From assembly GCA_026874595.1 (NCBI GenBank), contig CM049316.1:38079195-38143194 (forward strand): a stretch of 64,000 nucleotides of DNA, read 5' to 3'. The stretch is from Sipunculus nudus. Taxonomy: Eukaryota; Annelida; Sipuncula; Golfingiida; Sipunculidae. Position numbers and translations under genes: made by a program. Positions 33,601 to 48,600 of the stretch are shown piece after piece. Position 1 is the first letter of the stretch, and each line of letters starts with the position of its first letter. The notes beneath the pieces are model-generated. The model ran no database searches. It had not been told where the DNA came from and saw nothing but the letters and a program-made list of their open reading frames with translations.

Positions 33601-36600
33601 TCATTGAGCTTCTGCAGCGCCATTCTATTAGACATTATGCTAATCGTGTATTAAGTAGTGGAACCCACTGCATGGAAAACCTTGATATCGTAAAATTGGA
33701 TATCAGAATTGAGGATATACCACTAATATTTACAATAATAGAAAGCCTGGCTAAAAAATAAAACGATTTGTTATGTCAAGAGTTGCTTCTAAGAATATTT
33801 AAACGGCCTTTGTCCCTGGACTCATAAAGAAATCCTTGAGTAACGATAACAGTTTGAAGAATTACAGGCCTCGTTCCACATGAAGAAATAAAGGCTATGC
33901 CCTAAGTTGGCATTCTAAGCTGATAAGATAATTAACGAAGCAGTTCTTTATCTGAAATATTACATACCACATAATGCATTGCATGGCGACTGCCATTAGT
34001 CTTTTAGAGCCCAGGACTGTTTATACAAGATACACTATATTAACGTAAGGCAAATGATGATTAACATGTACAATATGCCACTGAAATTGAATCTTGAACA
34101 GTAAATGACGTCTGTCAGAAGAACACTGATATGGATGGATCACTTCCGCTAGCGCAATGGTCCTCCGTAATAAAAATCAGTCCCCACTTGTATACTAATT
34201 GATATATTCATGCATGTACATTAATACAACTCATATATTCATACAAAATAAATACAAACAAATACAAAGCTTTGTGACTGTCATCTGCTGGTCATAAATG
34301 GTGTTAAAATTCAGCATTCGGTGTTAAACATTCTGGGACTGCTTACTGTAAAAAAAATTATAGTGAAGTGGCAACACAGATAACAGTTGGGTAAATAGTC
34401 CAGCTGTTAAAAGTAAAATTGTGCAAAAAATGAAAGAAGCATGAATTTGGCTTTACAGTTGTCCATACTCAATATTTTCAGATATAGGGCCAAGCGGAAT
34501 TCACTCTATCTTGGCCAAAATGGCCGCCGGATTATAAAATATCAATATATCTGGTTATATTTGTCCTAGAATGCATTGCAAGTGCACTATTTCTATGTTA
34601 AGGGGTCAAGCAATTTATTCATAAGGATTTCAAGTCTGTATTATGACTCTGTGATTGAATTCTGGTTTGTTGAAATTAAACTGAATTTTGGAATTATGCT
34701 AAATTTGCCTTTGACTAGCACATCAAACAGCAAACATTATTCTGCAGACCAGTTGCATACTTTGTGACTCTTCTCAAATGAAAGTGTCTATTTTGTCATG
34801 CTTTTGGTGCTTGAATTGTAGAACTGTTTTGATTGCAATATTTCATATTTTTTTCCTTTAAATTTCCCTTTATTTGCATGCTGATAAATGCAGTTGCTTT
34901 GAAGAGGTGATGGGTGCAAGAAACTTGTGTGGCAAAATCTAAAATAAAACTAAGAACTTGATATGTCCATAACACTAATCATTAGGACATTTGAAACTTA
35001 CATACATGTAACTACATTCTGCGATCAACGTAATTGTCATGTAACCTCTCTTTGTGCATATGGGAAATATCAAATGCCTAAATAAAACTATGCTGAAATT
35101 TAAATATATATATTAAATTTAAGAATTTGAGCCCTATGTCTGTTTCAATGTAATGAAATAAACAGTCGAGTGGTAAAACACTCGTCAATCTACAAAAGTC
35201 CCAGATTTGATCAACTTCGTTCCTCAGAGTGGATTGTTGTGGCGCTTGTTTTCTCCGTGTCCTCCCGATTTCCTCTACCCCAATATACTACTGAACGCAA
35301 CAATTTGAGCCATGGAGAGGGGCTTGTAATAGTTATTATAGCTAATTGTACAATCCATATAAAAAATATATAATAATTAAATAAACAATCCATATAATAT
35401 GAAGCCTAGCTTGCTTATAATTATTTTATCTGAATCAATGCGTGCGTGGCAGGATAAAGACATATACAAGAAGCTCACACCTGTCAGATTCTATGGCTTC
35501 TGTGTTCGTACTGAAATCTTGCTTAAAGTGTCTTTTTCTTCAGCACATCCAGTGGTAAAATCTGGTCAATTTTTTTAATACTCCACTTTTTAAATTGAAG
35601 TGTTATTTGCTGAGCCGTGTTTTATTATATTATTTTTTCTGATTTCTTCTGTTTGATTTCCTTAGAGGCGATGGATGAAAGAAATTGGATCTTGCAAGGG
35701 GGCTTACTGCTGCACCTTGACCTCTCAGAAGCATTTGACAGAGTTGACCACAACATTTTGCCTGAAAGGATTTTGACCTTAATTGGGATTCCTTAGGAAT
35801 TGCGTTTAATGGTTAAAAAATAACATAACGGAATCGATCAGTAATGCTAGAGTTTGTTCAATCGAAAGAGACTTTTTTTTACATCTGGAGTACTGCCCCG
35901 GTTAGTCACTGGGGCTTTAATTTTTGCGTTCCCTCCTGCAATTAGCTCGGGTCATCAAAGCTCACTTTCTTGTGTACGTCGCATGTTCACATGTTCGAAA
36001 GGTTACAGCTTACCATCTGATTTATCACTTATTTTCTGAGCTTTCCCGTCAAAACTGAAGGTGTCCTCTGCAACCTCAATGCCATCAGGCATGAATATCT
36101 GGTTTACTATTTCTGCGCGTTCCTCTGATTTAACAAAAATCTTACGACGTTTTCTATAAAATGCCAGGTACACCAATATTCGGACTACTTATCATCTCAA
36201 GATAAAACTAGGGGTAAAGCCTTGATTCAGGCATGTGCCATGCAACATCAGGGATGGAGGGTGTTGTGACAGCCGTCTTTGATATCTGGGGTTTTTTTTT
36301 TGTACATAAGATGGCGGTCACAGAAAGGTCTTTAAAATTCTTGCGATCATGTTGTCTCAGTACTTGATAAGGGCAGGGAAAATACGACACAAAGATTCTC
36401 CGAGGACAGTACGAAGGCGGAGATATATATGCTAAGAGAGTTTTGCTGTGATTAAACCCGTAGCTGCAGGGGAATCACGCGGCGGCAAAAAAAAAAAATG
36501 GAAAATTTTTGTTGGATGCACTTACTTTGTAACAAGGGCCATGTGATACGTTCGTATTTCCGTCAGGGATTTTACGCAAACTTCGTACAGCTGATTCATG

Positions 36601-39600
36601 GCAGAGTCGTTATTCTCTTTGACTGTAAAAAATGTAAGATGTATTTAACTTGAAACTGGCCTTGAATTAATGAAGAAAAAATCGGGACGAGAGCCGATGC
36701 TGATTTACCACCTTTTGTAGTGTGTAAAGTTGTTGTGGACTGATAAATTAAAAAAAGGTAAGGGAAAGCAAACCTTGTCCATGCCAACTGCGTTCTGCGA
36801 TTTAAAAATGAGAACATTTGAAAGCAACAGGACTTTCTTGTATCGCCTAGCGTAATGATCCCCAGAATTCTATACCTGTATATGTCTAATTGTCAATGTC
36901 TAGTTTTGAAAATAATAAATAATCAATTCTTTAAATTTCAGGACCACTTACCGCTGCACATGTGCTTTAGATGGAGAAGCCACAGGTGCTGTATAAACGC
37001 TGCGACATCCTGAGAGACTTCGATACCGAAAGGCTCTCAAAACAAGTTCATTACATTACTAAAGTCGAATAGTTAAATATAAATATATTTTTAGGAATCT
37101 TTAAACTATAACATTACCATATTCCGTGATGGACGGCCCCTGTCTGACGGCTTCTACAAATCTGCGATATTCAGGCAGCATGTAGTCTCTGAATACTTTC
37201 ACATATTCGGCCCGTTCTATCAAATATATATTACATTTCATTGTATTAGTATTCTTTGAAATTCAATATGATGTAAACTTTAGACATAAGTGCTACATTA
37301 TTTTGGGTGCATTAGATCATCTCTAATTTGTAACATGCTAGTCATATTTTTTTTCTTGATCAGCAATGATTTTTTAAATATTGAAGAACATTAAAAATTC
37401 ACACTTTATGCACAAAAAAATCTTTCGTTGAAGATATTTTGGTTCACAATGGCCAAGCTAAAGATCTGATGTATCTCTACATTGAAAATATATATATAAA
37501 AAATCCATCTCCCGCGGAAAATCCAAACAGCCATTTTTACTGAAATCGTTATTAGCAACATTGGTATAACAGAACAGGCTAGGAAGGTAAAGTGTACAGT
37601 CAGGTGAGTTATCCGACTCTAAACTCTAAACTCAAAATCTTTTACCTTTATGTGAGTATATTCCACTCTCGATGCTAGCACACGTAAAAATTTAATATGC
37701 TGAGCCTGTGAAATTCACGAAATCCAGACATAGCAGGTGCGCGAACGCGGCATTACGTTAATGTCTCTTGTAGTATAGGTTTACCTGCAGTGTGTATGTC
37801 GTGCCGAATGCAGCATCATACGTTTGCATCATAGGGCTCTGTGCTGCGGACAACCCTATCATCTGTGAATAAGTAGAAAAATGTGTTTAATTATTATAAG
37901 AAGCAAAAGCACATAAAAAATCGCTGATTAATTACTGTGAACCCACCTTTTTTAAATACCTAAAAAGACAGAATTAAGGAATTATGAAAATCAGTGATAA
38001 CCGATAAAAGGCAATGTAATTCATAAACTACCGGGGACTTATTTTAAACGCGAGAAATGAATTGTTTAATCCTAAACACTAGAAGTGATTGTAGTGAATC
38101 CAGTAACATAATAGAAAAGGAAATTATATGTTGACAAGAACTATGGATTTCATGCTGTTGGTTTGAAATATATTTGTGCACTGTTCGCTCTGTTACTTAA
38201 ATTGAAGAGAGAGGGGATATAAATTTTCAGAACAGAACTAAAAACTCTACAAACATTATTCAGATATTATCTATTCTTTTTAGACTTTACTGTCTTCAGA
38301 AATCTGTTTTGTTTATCTAAAGTATTAGGAATACTAAAGTATGTAAATTAATTTTTTAAATATTATATATATAATAAACCGTGATTACTTTTCCTGTTGG
38401 AGAAGGAGCTCCTTCAAACTTAATAGCCTCCGGAAGATCTGCCCACCTGTTCAGATTAATAAACAATAAATTCATATATATATATAATTTTGTAAAATTC
38501 AAAGGACGTCGGGAATATGTCATACATTTTGTGGAAGTTAGTACTAGTAGCGGTACTTGACAGTTGATGTTTCCATGCAGGTACATTTTATATTGCGTCA
38601 ATGCAAATTTCAAATATTTATGTTGATGCTACCCGATTTTCAGTTTAACAGAAGGTCATTGTGACTTGGGTCTCATAAATTACATAATATACCCTCAACA
38701 AAGTGTTACCCTCAACATCAAGATCGATACGTATTTTTATCATCGCATTTTTTAAATATCGTATATTGTTAAATTATTTATCTAAAAAAGTAATTCGGTA
38801 CCGACATGTGGCACTGAGAATCACTTAGACATCATTAACAGAAAGTAAATATGTTGAGAATTTTACCCTCTCAGGTAAGGACGCATATTACAGTAAAAGT
38901 CAGACGCTTCTGCACCGTCTGAAAAGTAGGAAAAAACTAATTAAAGCAATATAATCTTTGTTGCGCTTACATTTATTCACTCGTTGTGATGTTGTTATAT
39001 ATTACTTTACAACATTATTTACTGTTCTACAACATTATGAAGGGTAGCACACATCAGAGGTACTATACCAGGAGTCATTTAGTAACGTGTAGTCCCTTAC
39101 AAATGACAAGCAACATGAGTGAAAACATGTTTTTTTTTATTATTATTAATGGCGGTACACCCATAACTCCGATATGAGACCCGTTACATCCGGGATCGAG
39201 TGTGTATAGAAAATCGCAGGCCCCATGACAGTTTTTAAGATACATAGAGAAATAAACCTGCTAGGATTAGAAAAGGGCTGCGACAGAAACTACCGAGAGA
39301 GTTTGGTGACAAAGGGCCGTGTATCGGGAAAAAAATAGGAATATCAAAGTTTAGTAGAATTGGGCTTCGTTTAAGAAAAAAAAATGTCCTTTTGATAAAA
39401 AAGGTACCCAAAGGTTGATATACCATGAAACATGGTCACTGTCTTCTTCACCTCTTCTAATGATTCTTTGACTTGCCGCAAAGAGGCGATTGTTCCAGTG
39501 ATATCATCCTTTTTAACGCTATTTTGCGCTGAAAGTATCACCTGAAAACAAAATTTTTATCAGCATAAATATATGTATTCTTCAACGAAATCCTTTTAGT

Positions 39601-42600
39601 GCATATTGATTAATACCGCACAGCGATCATTCTGTAAAGTGAATGTTTAGAAAACTTAAGTTTGAGCATAAATAACTGTGTAAGATATAGCAAATGTTTG
39701 AAGCAGGCATCATTTACTTCCTCCACACTCGAGAGTATCGATATAAGCGATATCCTTATTTTACTTAACCAAAAAAAGTGTATTTAACCCACATATTAAT
39801 AATGCTTTCTTTGGTCTGGGTAGTACGGTTTGTTGGTGCGACTGCGAGACACATGCTTAAATATCCTCTTTTCAAGTTTAACACCAGTAAAAAATACGAC
39901 ACTAAATTTTTAGAATGGTCCTGATGCCAGTGTTAAGCTATTAATTGTGTACGTGTCTAGATGTACATGTTTGTGTATACATAAATTTCACATTAAAACT
40001 AGAATATTACCAAGTACCATACTTCATTTAAATTATTATTTAATGTACCTCCTGTATTAATCGGGGATCTGCTTTATAGGATTATACCTAAAATATTGAC
40101 CGATTGAATTCAGTCTGACTAGTACATCACGCGGATAGGTCAAGGTAACGGCCTGGTTTCGGCATATTTACACAAGGTAGAGTTTTAATGCTTTACGCTG
40201 TTTTTTGTCTGTGCAACGTCTTTCTTATATCTGTGATAGAATAAGAATACTTTATCTGGATAATATAACTTCTATATATCGTTAACATCTGTATATTGTA
40301 ACAAGAAACTATGTCTATTACCTTGCTTTTAGGACAAATTAATGGTCACGTGACCTACCTTTATACCTGACATTCCGCAGAGGTCTACTAGGCCAGATAC
40401 TGAATAGAACCATTCAAATGCAGGTACGCTTCCGTTGGTCAAATGGACGATCGTCTCAATGTTTCTTAAAACAGATTAAAACCTAGGTTAACTGCACATA
40501 GGTGTAAGGTACATAGATGCAATGCACGGGAGAAAAGCAAGATTTATAGTCTAAATTTAAACAAGAATTGATGGTATTGTGTTAATCCAAACACTCTTGT
40601 TTAACCGATGTGCATTCAGAAAAAAAACTATTTAGAGAAGTCCTTGACGGATAATGTATTTATTTAAACTATGAATATGCAATACCTTGGTAAGCCTTTA
40701 AGAGTTTGTCTACGATATCTCTATAGAAATCCATATCCCTCAACTGAGTACAATTCTGGGCTTTGTGCGCACCCTGGTGTTCCTGCCCAGAGAACTGCAG
40801 TGTATAACCGCTGCGTGTGGAGTGTTTAAACTGAGATAGTGCGAATTTTGCATTATGAATTCAAAATGCATGAGGATTATAAACATATACAGAGTGTCTG
40901 GGATTTTAAAAATTTGAAAATAAAGGAATGGAATCGTGGGAGATTTTTAAAGTAAAAGAATCATCAAATGATTCAAATAAGAGAAGTAGAACGATTGTAG
41001 AAGCCACCACGGTGTTTGTTTCTCTCTGTCTGTCTGTTGTCTATAAGCAACATTACTCAAAAGTTATAAAGGGATTTTGATAGAATTTTCAAAAAAATTC
41101 GGCCATGATACAAGAAACAATTGCTTAAATTTGGAGGGTGATCCAAAACACCATCTTTATCCAGGACCTTTTTTTTAGTAAAAAATTGCTGCTTATCTCT
41201 TAATGCCATATTGGGATTACCGGTTGCTATTTTCAGTTTGTTGTCAACACTCAGTGTCAGTATGCTATGACATTCAATGACTGTCCTGCTGTGTTTGTCA
41301 CATTTCTGACAACGCCATATGGAGTAATGAACTGCCTTTGCGGAGGTCTGCGTTCTCTGAGTGCATTTCTAGTTTTAAAATAATTGTTTATTATTTTAGT
41401 GATCAGTAGATTAATACCTTACCAAAGGGGCGCCCCCATTGCATCAGTGCAACAGTACTGGTAGCAGAAGTCATTTAATGTTAAATTATAAAACTTACGT
41501 TGTATTTCGATACACCTGTAGTACTTACTCTATGTTCATCTCACTGAAATATGAAAACAATATCTGTTAAACAATTACACAAAGAAGACTCATCATATTT
41601 AATTCAAACGCTTAATTTTCCCATAGAAATAATTTCTGAATAAAAAAAAACTTAAAAGGCATGAAGTCTTTAATTTGATAAAATGACAAAATTCGCTGAA
41701 ACGACTGCATATTTTTACGCGAGATTAATACCCTATTATTTCCAATATGCATTTCTTTACCCAACAGGTTATTTTATACGCCCTTATAAGACGGGACGTA
41801 TTTTAGTATACCCAAGGTCCGTCGATGAGGCCGTTCGTCCGTTAATTTTTTATTGTCGCCGCGATAACTTATCAGGACTTCGATGGATTTCATGAAACTT
41901 ACCATAACTAATATCCAACAGATTATAATGCAAACAGAGCGATTAAATACATGCATATTAAATGACGTCATGGAATACTTTGAGATTTTGATGAAAATCA
42001 ACAGAAATGTTGACCCATATAAGATCTCGCCTGAGTTCGATTCCCGGCTAAAGCCAAAATCCCTGCATATTTAATGAGGTCAGAGGTCGCCAGACTTTGG
42101 TGGCGCCGTGATGATTGACTAAAAATCTTCTGGATTTTCATGAAACCTTTCATAAATATTCACCAATATAGTTTCTCACCTGAATGAAATTAACGGTAAA
42201 ACTTCATGCTTATTTAATGAGGTCAGAGGTCACAAGACATGTGACCGGTGTATTATTCACATCTTCGGTGCTCTTGTTTAAATAATAAAAAAAAAAAAAT
42301 TGTATTTTATTCCTACCGTGTCACATCCTTCGGGCGGAGATTGGCAAGCACGAGTGTCGCATACAATACGGCCGCTTGTACGCCAAGGCTGTCCGATATC
42401 CCGCACAGTGGCTCCGCCAAGCATCTTGGTAATACCTGAAAGGAGAGAAAAAATACCCAGAGCTTACCTCTTTAGTAGCAACTTTTAAATAAATTTATCT
42501 TATTTAATAATAAATTTATATAATATTTAGTTGCCTTTTATCATACCAATTACTTATTATGATATACAGTAGATCCCATTTAATGAAATAGCCTATCTTA

Positions 42601-45600
42601 TTTTTTCAACTGATAATATTCATTTAAGCGAGCTATACAAATAAACGTACCATATATGACACTATTAATTGAATACCCCGGGTGCTTAGAATATTATTTT
42701 TTTACATTGTAAAACACCTATTTATAAAGGATTCTCAAACATAAAAACTGGCTGATTCAGTACTGTAATATCCACAATGCATCTATTCAGCTGGTTCCCA
42801 AATGTGACTTAGAGTAATGTAGAAAGGACAGCCAAAGTTCTGAGTTATCAAGAACAGGATGTCTGCACCCTCCCGGCAGAGAAAAGGAGAGCTTGAAAGA
42901 CTACGAGGAGAGATCTGATGCTTCGTTTGACTGGCTCCGCGATAAGGGTTCGCCCCATTTACATTCGTGTGCTGTGTGTGTGATTCTTACGTAACTCACG
43001 TAATCATCAACGGACTACATGACATCTTCAGAGCATTCCGGGAATGGTTCAAGGGAGAATCGATTAAATTTTGGTGTTGATCCAGCATATACTCCAGATT
43101 CTGGATCGTAATCAAGGATTTATCACAATTGTATGGGCGAGTGGACCAAAAATAAGTGATGTACAAAAGGTCTAGCCACAGGCGCTTCGCATTGTGACAC
43201 CCCCACCTGTTCAGGCCACGCGTCTCGAGTGCCCTGCACCTTGGACTGACGGTGCCCGGTTTGTTCGCAGAGCGTTTTTGATACTTTTGCTAAAATGACA
43301 TGTAACCATTGGTATGTACATACCTAGTTTTAAGATAATTTTAATAATATTTTAAAATCATTAGAAATGAATTGAAATTTAATCTTTATATATATAATTA
43401 TTCTTAGTATGTATTATTCTGATCACTGTACTCTATGTAAAAGTGTCTCTATGTAAAAGGGTCTTAAATAAAAAAAAACTGTAGGATTTATTTAAAAAAG
43501 AAGTTTTGCTAGAGATTTCATTGTATGATATAACAAATGGATCTTACCTTCGGGGTCCCTTCCACGCCGTCTTGCCACACATAACCCGCGGTCAGACTGC
43601 TGACCAATAAATGACCAGGAAGTAGCTCTCTTTTGTCCTTCAGTCGTTTCCAGTCTAGCAGAGGCAACTTTGAACATCATAAAAATCCAGATTAATATTA
43701 ATCTGAACAAGGCCATTAACATTTAGAGTCATATATTATAATGCAGAAAACTTTAACTTTGTCAGTCAGCATCGAAACAAACAAAACTAACTTTGCTGTG
43801 TCTTTATATGTTTCGGGCATTTTTAATTGTAAAGGATATATCTTTTGAATTATATATATTTTTTTCTCAAGCCAAAATGAGCTGCTCAAAAACAGCTCAC
43901 TTCACTAATTAAATATCGGGTGCGCCTCTTTATATATTAACACGGCTAGACTTGATCTAAACACGGCTAGCGCCGGGCTATAGCATGTAAAATGGCTATG
44001 CCAGAAATGCAGCATTTTCCCTTCCAAACGTTCCTGCATCCAGATGGCGATCCGGATCACTCTCTAATTTGAACAATTGTTCCTTAGATTATTGCCGTTA
44101 AATATTTTTGAGTAATGTTGCTAACAGACACACAGACAGGCAAACCGACGCCGGCAAAAACATAGCCCCCGCCCCTTGGTGGAGTTGGTTATGTGAAACC
44201 ATGAGACGCAAAAATCAAATGTGATCAAATTTATGCCATTTTTAGCTCAGCTGACTGTAAGTCTATGAAAATCTCCTTGGAAACGTGTATTTAGGTCTCT
44301 GTTATCCATATTTTCTGAGCTATGGGGCTTATAAATATAAGGACCCCTCAGAATAATTAAAAATTTGATACCAAAGTAGGGCATGTAAATATATATATAT
44401 GCCATACATTACCTTAATTAGTTGTCTGTGCAAGGACATATTGTCAACATGATTGATTGATTGATTGATTGATAGTCTTTATTTCCTCCAGTGATGAAGA
44501 TATACAATCAATATATATATATGCGTGAAAGCAGAAAATTCAGTAATATGCAAAGATACAAAAGTGCGACATATAAGGAAATAAAGAATTACCAAACGTA
44601 ACACAAGGAATTAAACAAAAGGAATTGAACTGAGAATTGTTACTTTTAAAATATTATCTAGAAACACGCTTCATTATAGTTATAATAATGAAAATATATA
44701 GTGACAGCCATATGTTAGCACATATTCCAGTGCATACAAAAAAGCATAATTAAACAGTTGGTACATGTAATAAATGACACTAAATGCAAGCAAGCATGCA
44801 TGCTTCATGAGGTAACTTGAACTGAAAAATATATGAACTTAGCCCATATATATAAAAATGTAAAATATTCCTCGTCCCCAAGAAATAAGTCATCTGGCAT
44901 AGGCCCTCCTAGCACGGCTTCGATTAATATATTTCGATCTAAAACCAAATAATCAATTAAAATATCTTGCATGTTCAAACGCATCGTGGTCCAGATTTTT
45001 TGTCTCTTGCCATTTAAGGCATTGCAGTCAAATACACAGTGTTCTACTTTGTCTGAGACCATGCAGCCACATTGTATACAAAGTTCATTATCAGTGTAAC
45101 GTAGGCATGGATCTACTAGCAGTCGAGCTAAAAACATGAATACGAGCAAGGAACGCGGAAAGTACATGGCTGCTCTCCATAAAGGAGATGGTTTGATACA
45201 ACAAAACGGCATGACTTTATTAAAATTTGTAAGGTGGGCATCCCCGGCAGCATTTTCTTCGAAAATTAGTTGTTCATTCGACGCTACCGCTTGCATAACA
45301 ACCTTTTTCCAGACTTGTTTTCCAGGAAACAGTCCATTACTGAGGAACTGCTCTAGCGTGTACATTAAGTTGTATTTCTTAAGGATGTCAATAATGTCAT
45401 TAGCAAAACCCTTACTTGTTGACCGTTTGCAAATACTGACTTGATAAAATCTTGAAAAGAAAATGGTCTTACATGGATTTCCTATTGGTAAACAACATAA
45501 CCGGCGCAAGAATAAAAGTTTAGAGATGTCTATAAATCCTCGCATACTAAAAAACCCAAGCATACTGGTTACACATACCGAACGTGTGCGTTTACGAAAA

Positions 45601-48600
45601 CCCTGAGAAACTTTAAGGCAAAATCTAAGCAATCGTTCCAGTTCTAAATACTCTGTCTCGGAGAGACAGTTCCATAATTCACACCCAAATAACGCCCGTG
45701 GTAATATTACTGACCGCAGGAGCTTACCCATAGTAATAGGATTAAGTTTCGAGTCACCTGCCAACCCGACTGCAGACATCAAAGCGGTTCTGCCTTTCCT
45801 AATAGCCTGCGTTGTGCGGTCCCTGCTGTTCAGGTTATTTGTCCATATTATACCAACATGTTTTACTTTATGATCTTTTGATACCAATTTTTCGCCTAAG
45901 TACCAAGATATGTTAGGAATTCTGTTTATTCCAAAGATTACTATTTTTGTTTTGCTTACATTATAATGAAACCTCCACATTTTACTATAGGTCCCACAAA
46001 TATCTAGAAGCGCTTGGAGCGCTCTCGGAGACGATGCCAGTAGACAGACGTCATCCGCCTGACTGGGTGACCCACAATAGGTCCCATCAATAGTCGCACC
46101 AAACCCGCTTTTTCGTAGTTGTACTAATAGTTCATTTATATAAGCAAGGTACAGCCAAGGTGATAAAATACCTCCTTGTCTAACAGACTGTAATATATTA
46201 AATGCCTGCGAAAGGTCACTCCCTATCCGCACCATTGAAACACAACCGGTGTACATATTACGTATGATTCGCCAAAGTTTCCCATTTATACCCATATCAT
46301 AAAGTTTATACAAGAGACCGTCATGCCACACGACATCAAAAGCCTTAGAAGTATCTAAAAAACAGGCATACAGCGGCGAATTGCGTTCAGAAAAATACGA
46401 AATACATTCCTGGAGAATAAATGAAGCATTTAAACTAGACAATCCCTTCTGGTAGCCAAATTGCATAGAGTCTGGAAAATTTGAAAGGTAAATAGAACTC
46501 CAAGAAGAGATGCGATTCAACAATACTTTTTCGTATAGCTTATATAACACAGGCAGCAGAGTTACCCCACGAAAATCATTAACATCGTATGTTTTTCTAT
46601 CAGAAACCTTTGGAATTACCACAACAATCCCCTGTTTTAATGATTTTGGAGTATACTCTCGTACAGCCATCACGGAAAACAAGTTACAAATATGCCTGAC
46701 AAGAAGAGGTCCCCCATATATAATATGTTCGTTTGAAATGCTGTCAAAGCCGCATGCTTTGCGCCGTTCCAGGCATGCTACAACTGTAGAGATTTCTCCG
46801 ATGGTAATTTCCTTATCTAGTACGGCTGTAAAATGCCTAAAGGTAGACTGTTCTCTTAATGTAAGTGAATCTTTTATGTAACTAATGTGTTCGTTGTCAA
46901 ATTCCGAACTTTGTAAAGGAGAGTACAGTTTTGAAAAATGATCCCTCCACGCATCTAAAATCTCCTGTCGGTCCCGCAGCATAATTCCATTGTAAAGTAG
47001 TTCAGTTGGTTGCGAAGATTTCCTAACGGTTCTGCTTTTCATCAGTGACCAAAACTCAACATCACTTTTGTCAGCCAAATTATCTAAATGACTACAGATC
47101 AATCTTTCATGTTCAAGTTTTAACTTCCTTAATGATTTTCTGAAAACGCGTTTAGCCTCTTTATAATTTCTAAATTCAATGTTTTCTGGGTCATGTGATT
47201 TTCCTCCTTGTAACCAGGTCTTCCGCACGCGTCTCATTTCATTATGCAACGGTTTAAGACCTTTTTTCCAAAACGGTTTAGTCCGAATTTTGTTAGTTTT
47301 GGAAACCACTCCCTTCAAGCTGACATTATGCATAATGTTAACAATGGACTCACAATAACTCTCAATGTCAGTGGTACTACAAATATCAGGATTTGGAGGA
47401 TCAAGCTGATTCAGTTCCGATTCTAATGGTTTTGTGTAAGCTTCTTTAATCTCCTCACGACTCATTTTATGCCATAACAATAATGGGGGTTTATGCGTGT
47501 CATCAGAAAACCGTAAGGATTTTATATTAAAAGAGCTTACGATTGGCAAGTGGTCTGACACATTTAGATCTTCCCAGTCTATAACCTTACAGTCTGCGAC
47601 TAAATCAAGTTTACACCGTTCAATAAGTATATGATCTATTAATGATGTACCAGAGGTTTCCCAATCACGTGTTTCCTGGTACGTAAACCTTGGCCCAATA
47701 CAAGCCACATAATTACTTAGAGAACATAAATCTCTGTCTGATAAAAGCTGGTTAGCGAGTATACTTTTCGCATCTTGGCGAAAGGTTCGCCTGTTACCCT
47801 CAAGCTCAACATTCAGGTCTCCCGCTATTAAAACAGTACCCGACTGCGAGTACATATCATATATATCACAGAGTACATTCAATGGTTCTTCATATTCTTG
47901 GGCACTGGTATTGGAAGAAGGTAAGTACGCAGCAAAAACATAAATGTAATTGTTGCCATCAATGGTCAGCCGGACACCTACTATGCGGTCAGAGTTACTG
48001 TACACTTGGCTTATGACTTGTTTATATTTTGATTTATAAAGAATTGCAGCCCCACCTTTGCCTCTGCGGTATGGGTCGAGAGGATTTAAACTAGAATCAG
48101 CAACAGCAAATGATGAATACCCCTGACATATAGAATTCAAGAAGTATAAATTATCATCAAATAGCCAGTGCTCTGATATACACATAATATCTACGTTTCT
48201 CTCTGTTAAGACCTGGTTTATATAGGGCGCCGAAAACATGGCACCTCTGGCATTAAAACAACTTACAACCAAATTATTCATTTGATAAAAATAGCACAAG
48301 AGAAATCGCTAAAAGCTCTACGCTAGTTTTCAATCCATTCCCTAACTGATATGAATTCTGGCCAGAAATTCTGGTCCAACATCATGTCTCTCTGGCTACT
48401 GTTAACATGTAATTTTGCACTTAGAGCATTACCTCTTTTATTCAAGAAAATATGTAAATATGTAGCATTAACGCCTCTATCTGTTAGGTACTGCAGCATT
48501 GAGTTTCTTGTTGCATTAATATCAATGTTCCCTACGTACAATTTTATAGGGCGTTGGCGCCATCTGGCGGAGACAAAGTCATAGGCTGCTGCACCTTGCG

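Noticed and set aside
36942-37012. Exon-like minus-strand block between IDO exons 11 and 12 (CTCAG acceptor, GTAAGT donor)
   Set aside because: Inclusion would shift exon 12 out of frame; no family resemblance.
40686-40794. Open minus-strand block with splice-like ends inside an IDO intron
   Set aside because: It breaks the frame between exons 4 and 5, which join perfectly without it. Two frames look protein-like but no family was recognised.
42570-42670. Second CAGT...TTTAAGCGAG MITE
   Set aside because: Only one end and a few words resemble the MITE at 20170; terminal inverted repeats could not be matched.
45136-47426. + strand frames of 60-123 codons
   Set aside because: Antisense shadows of the LINE ORF2.
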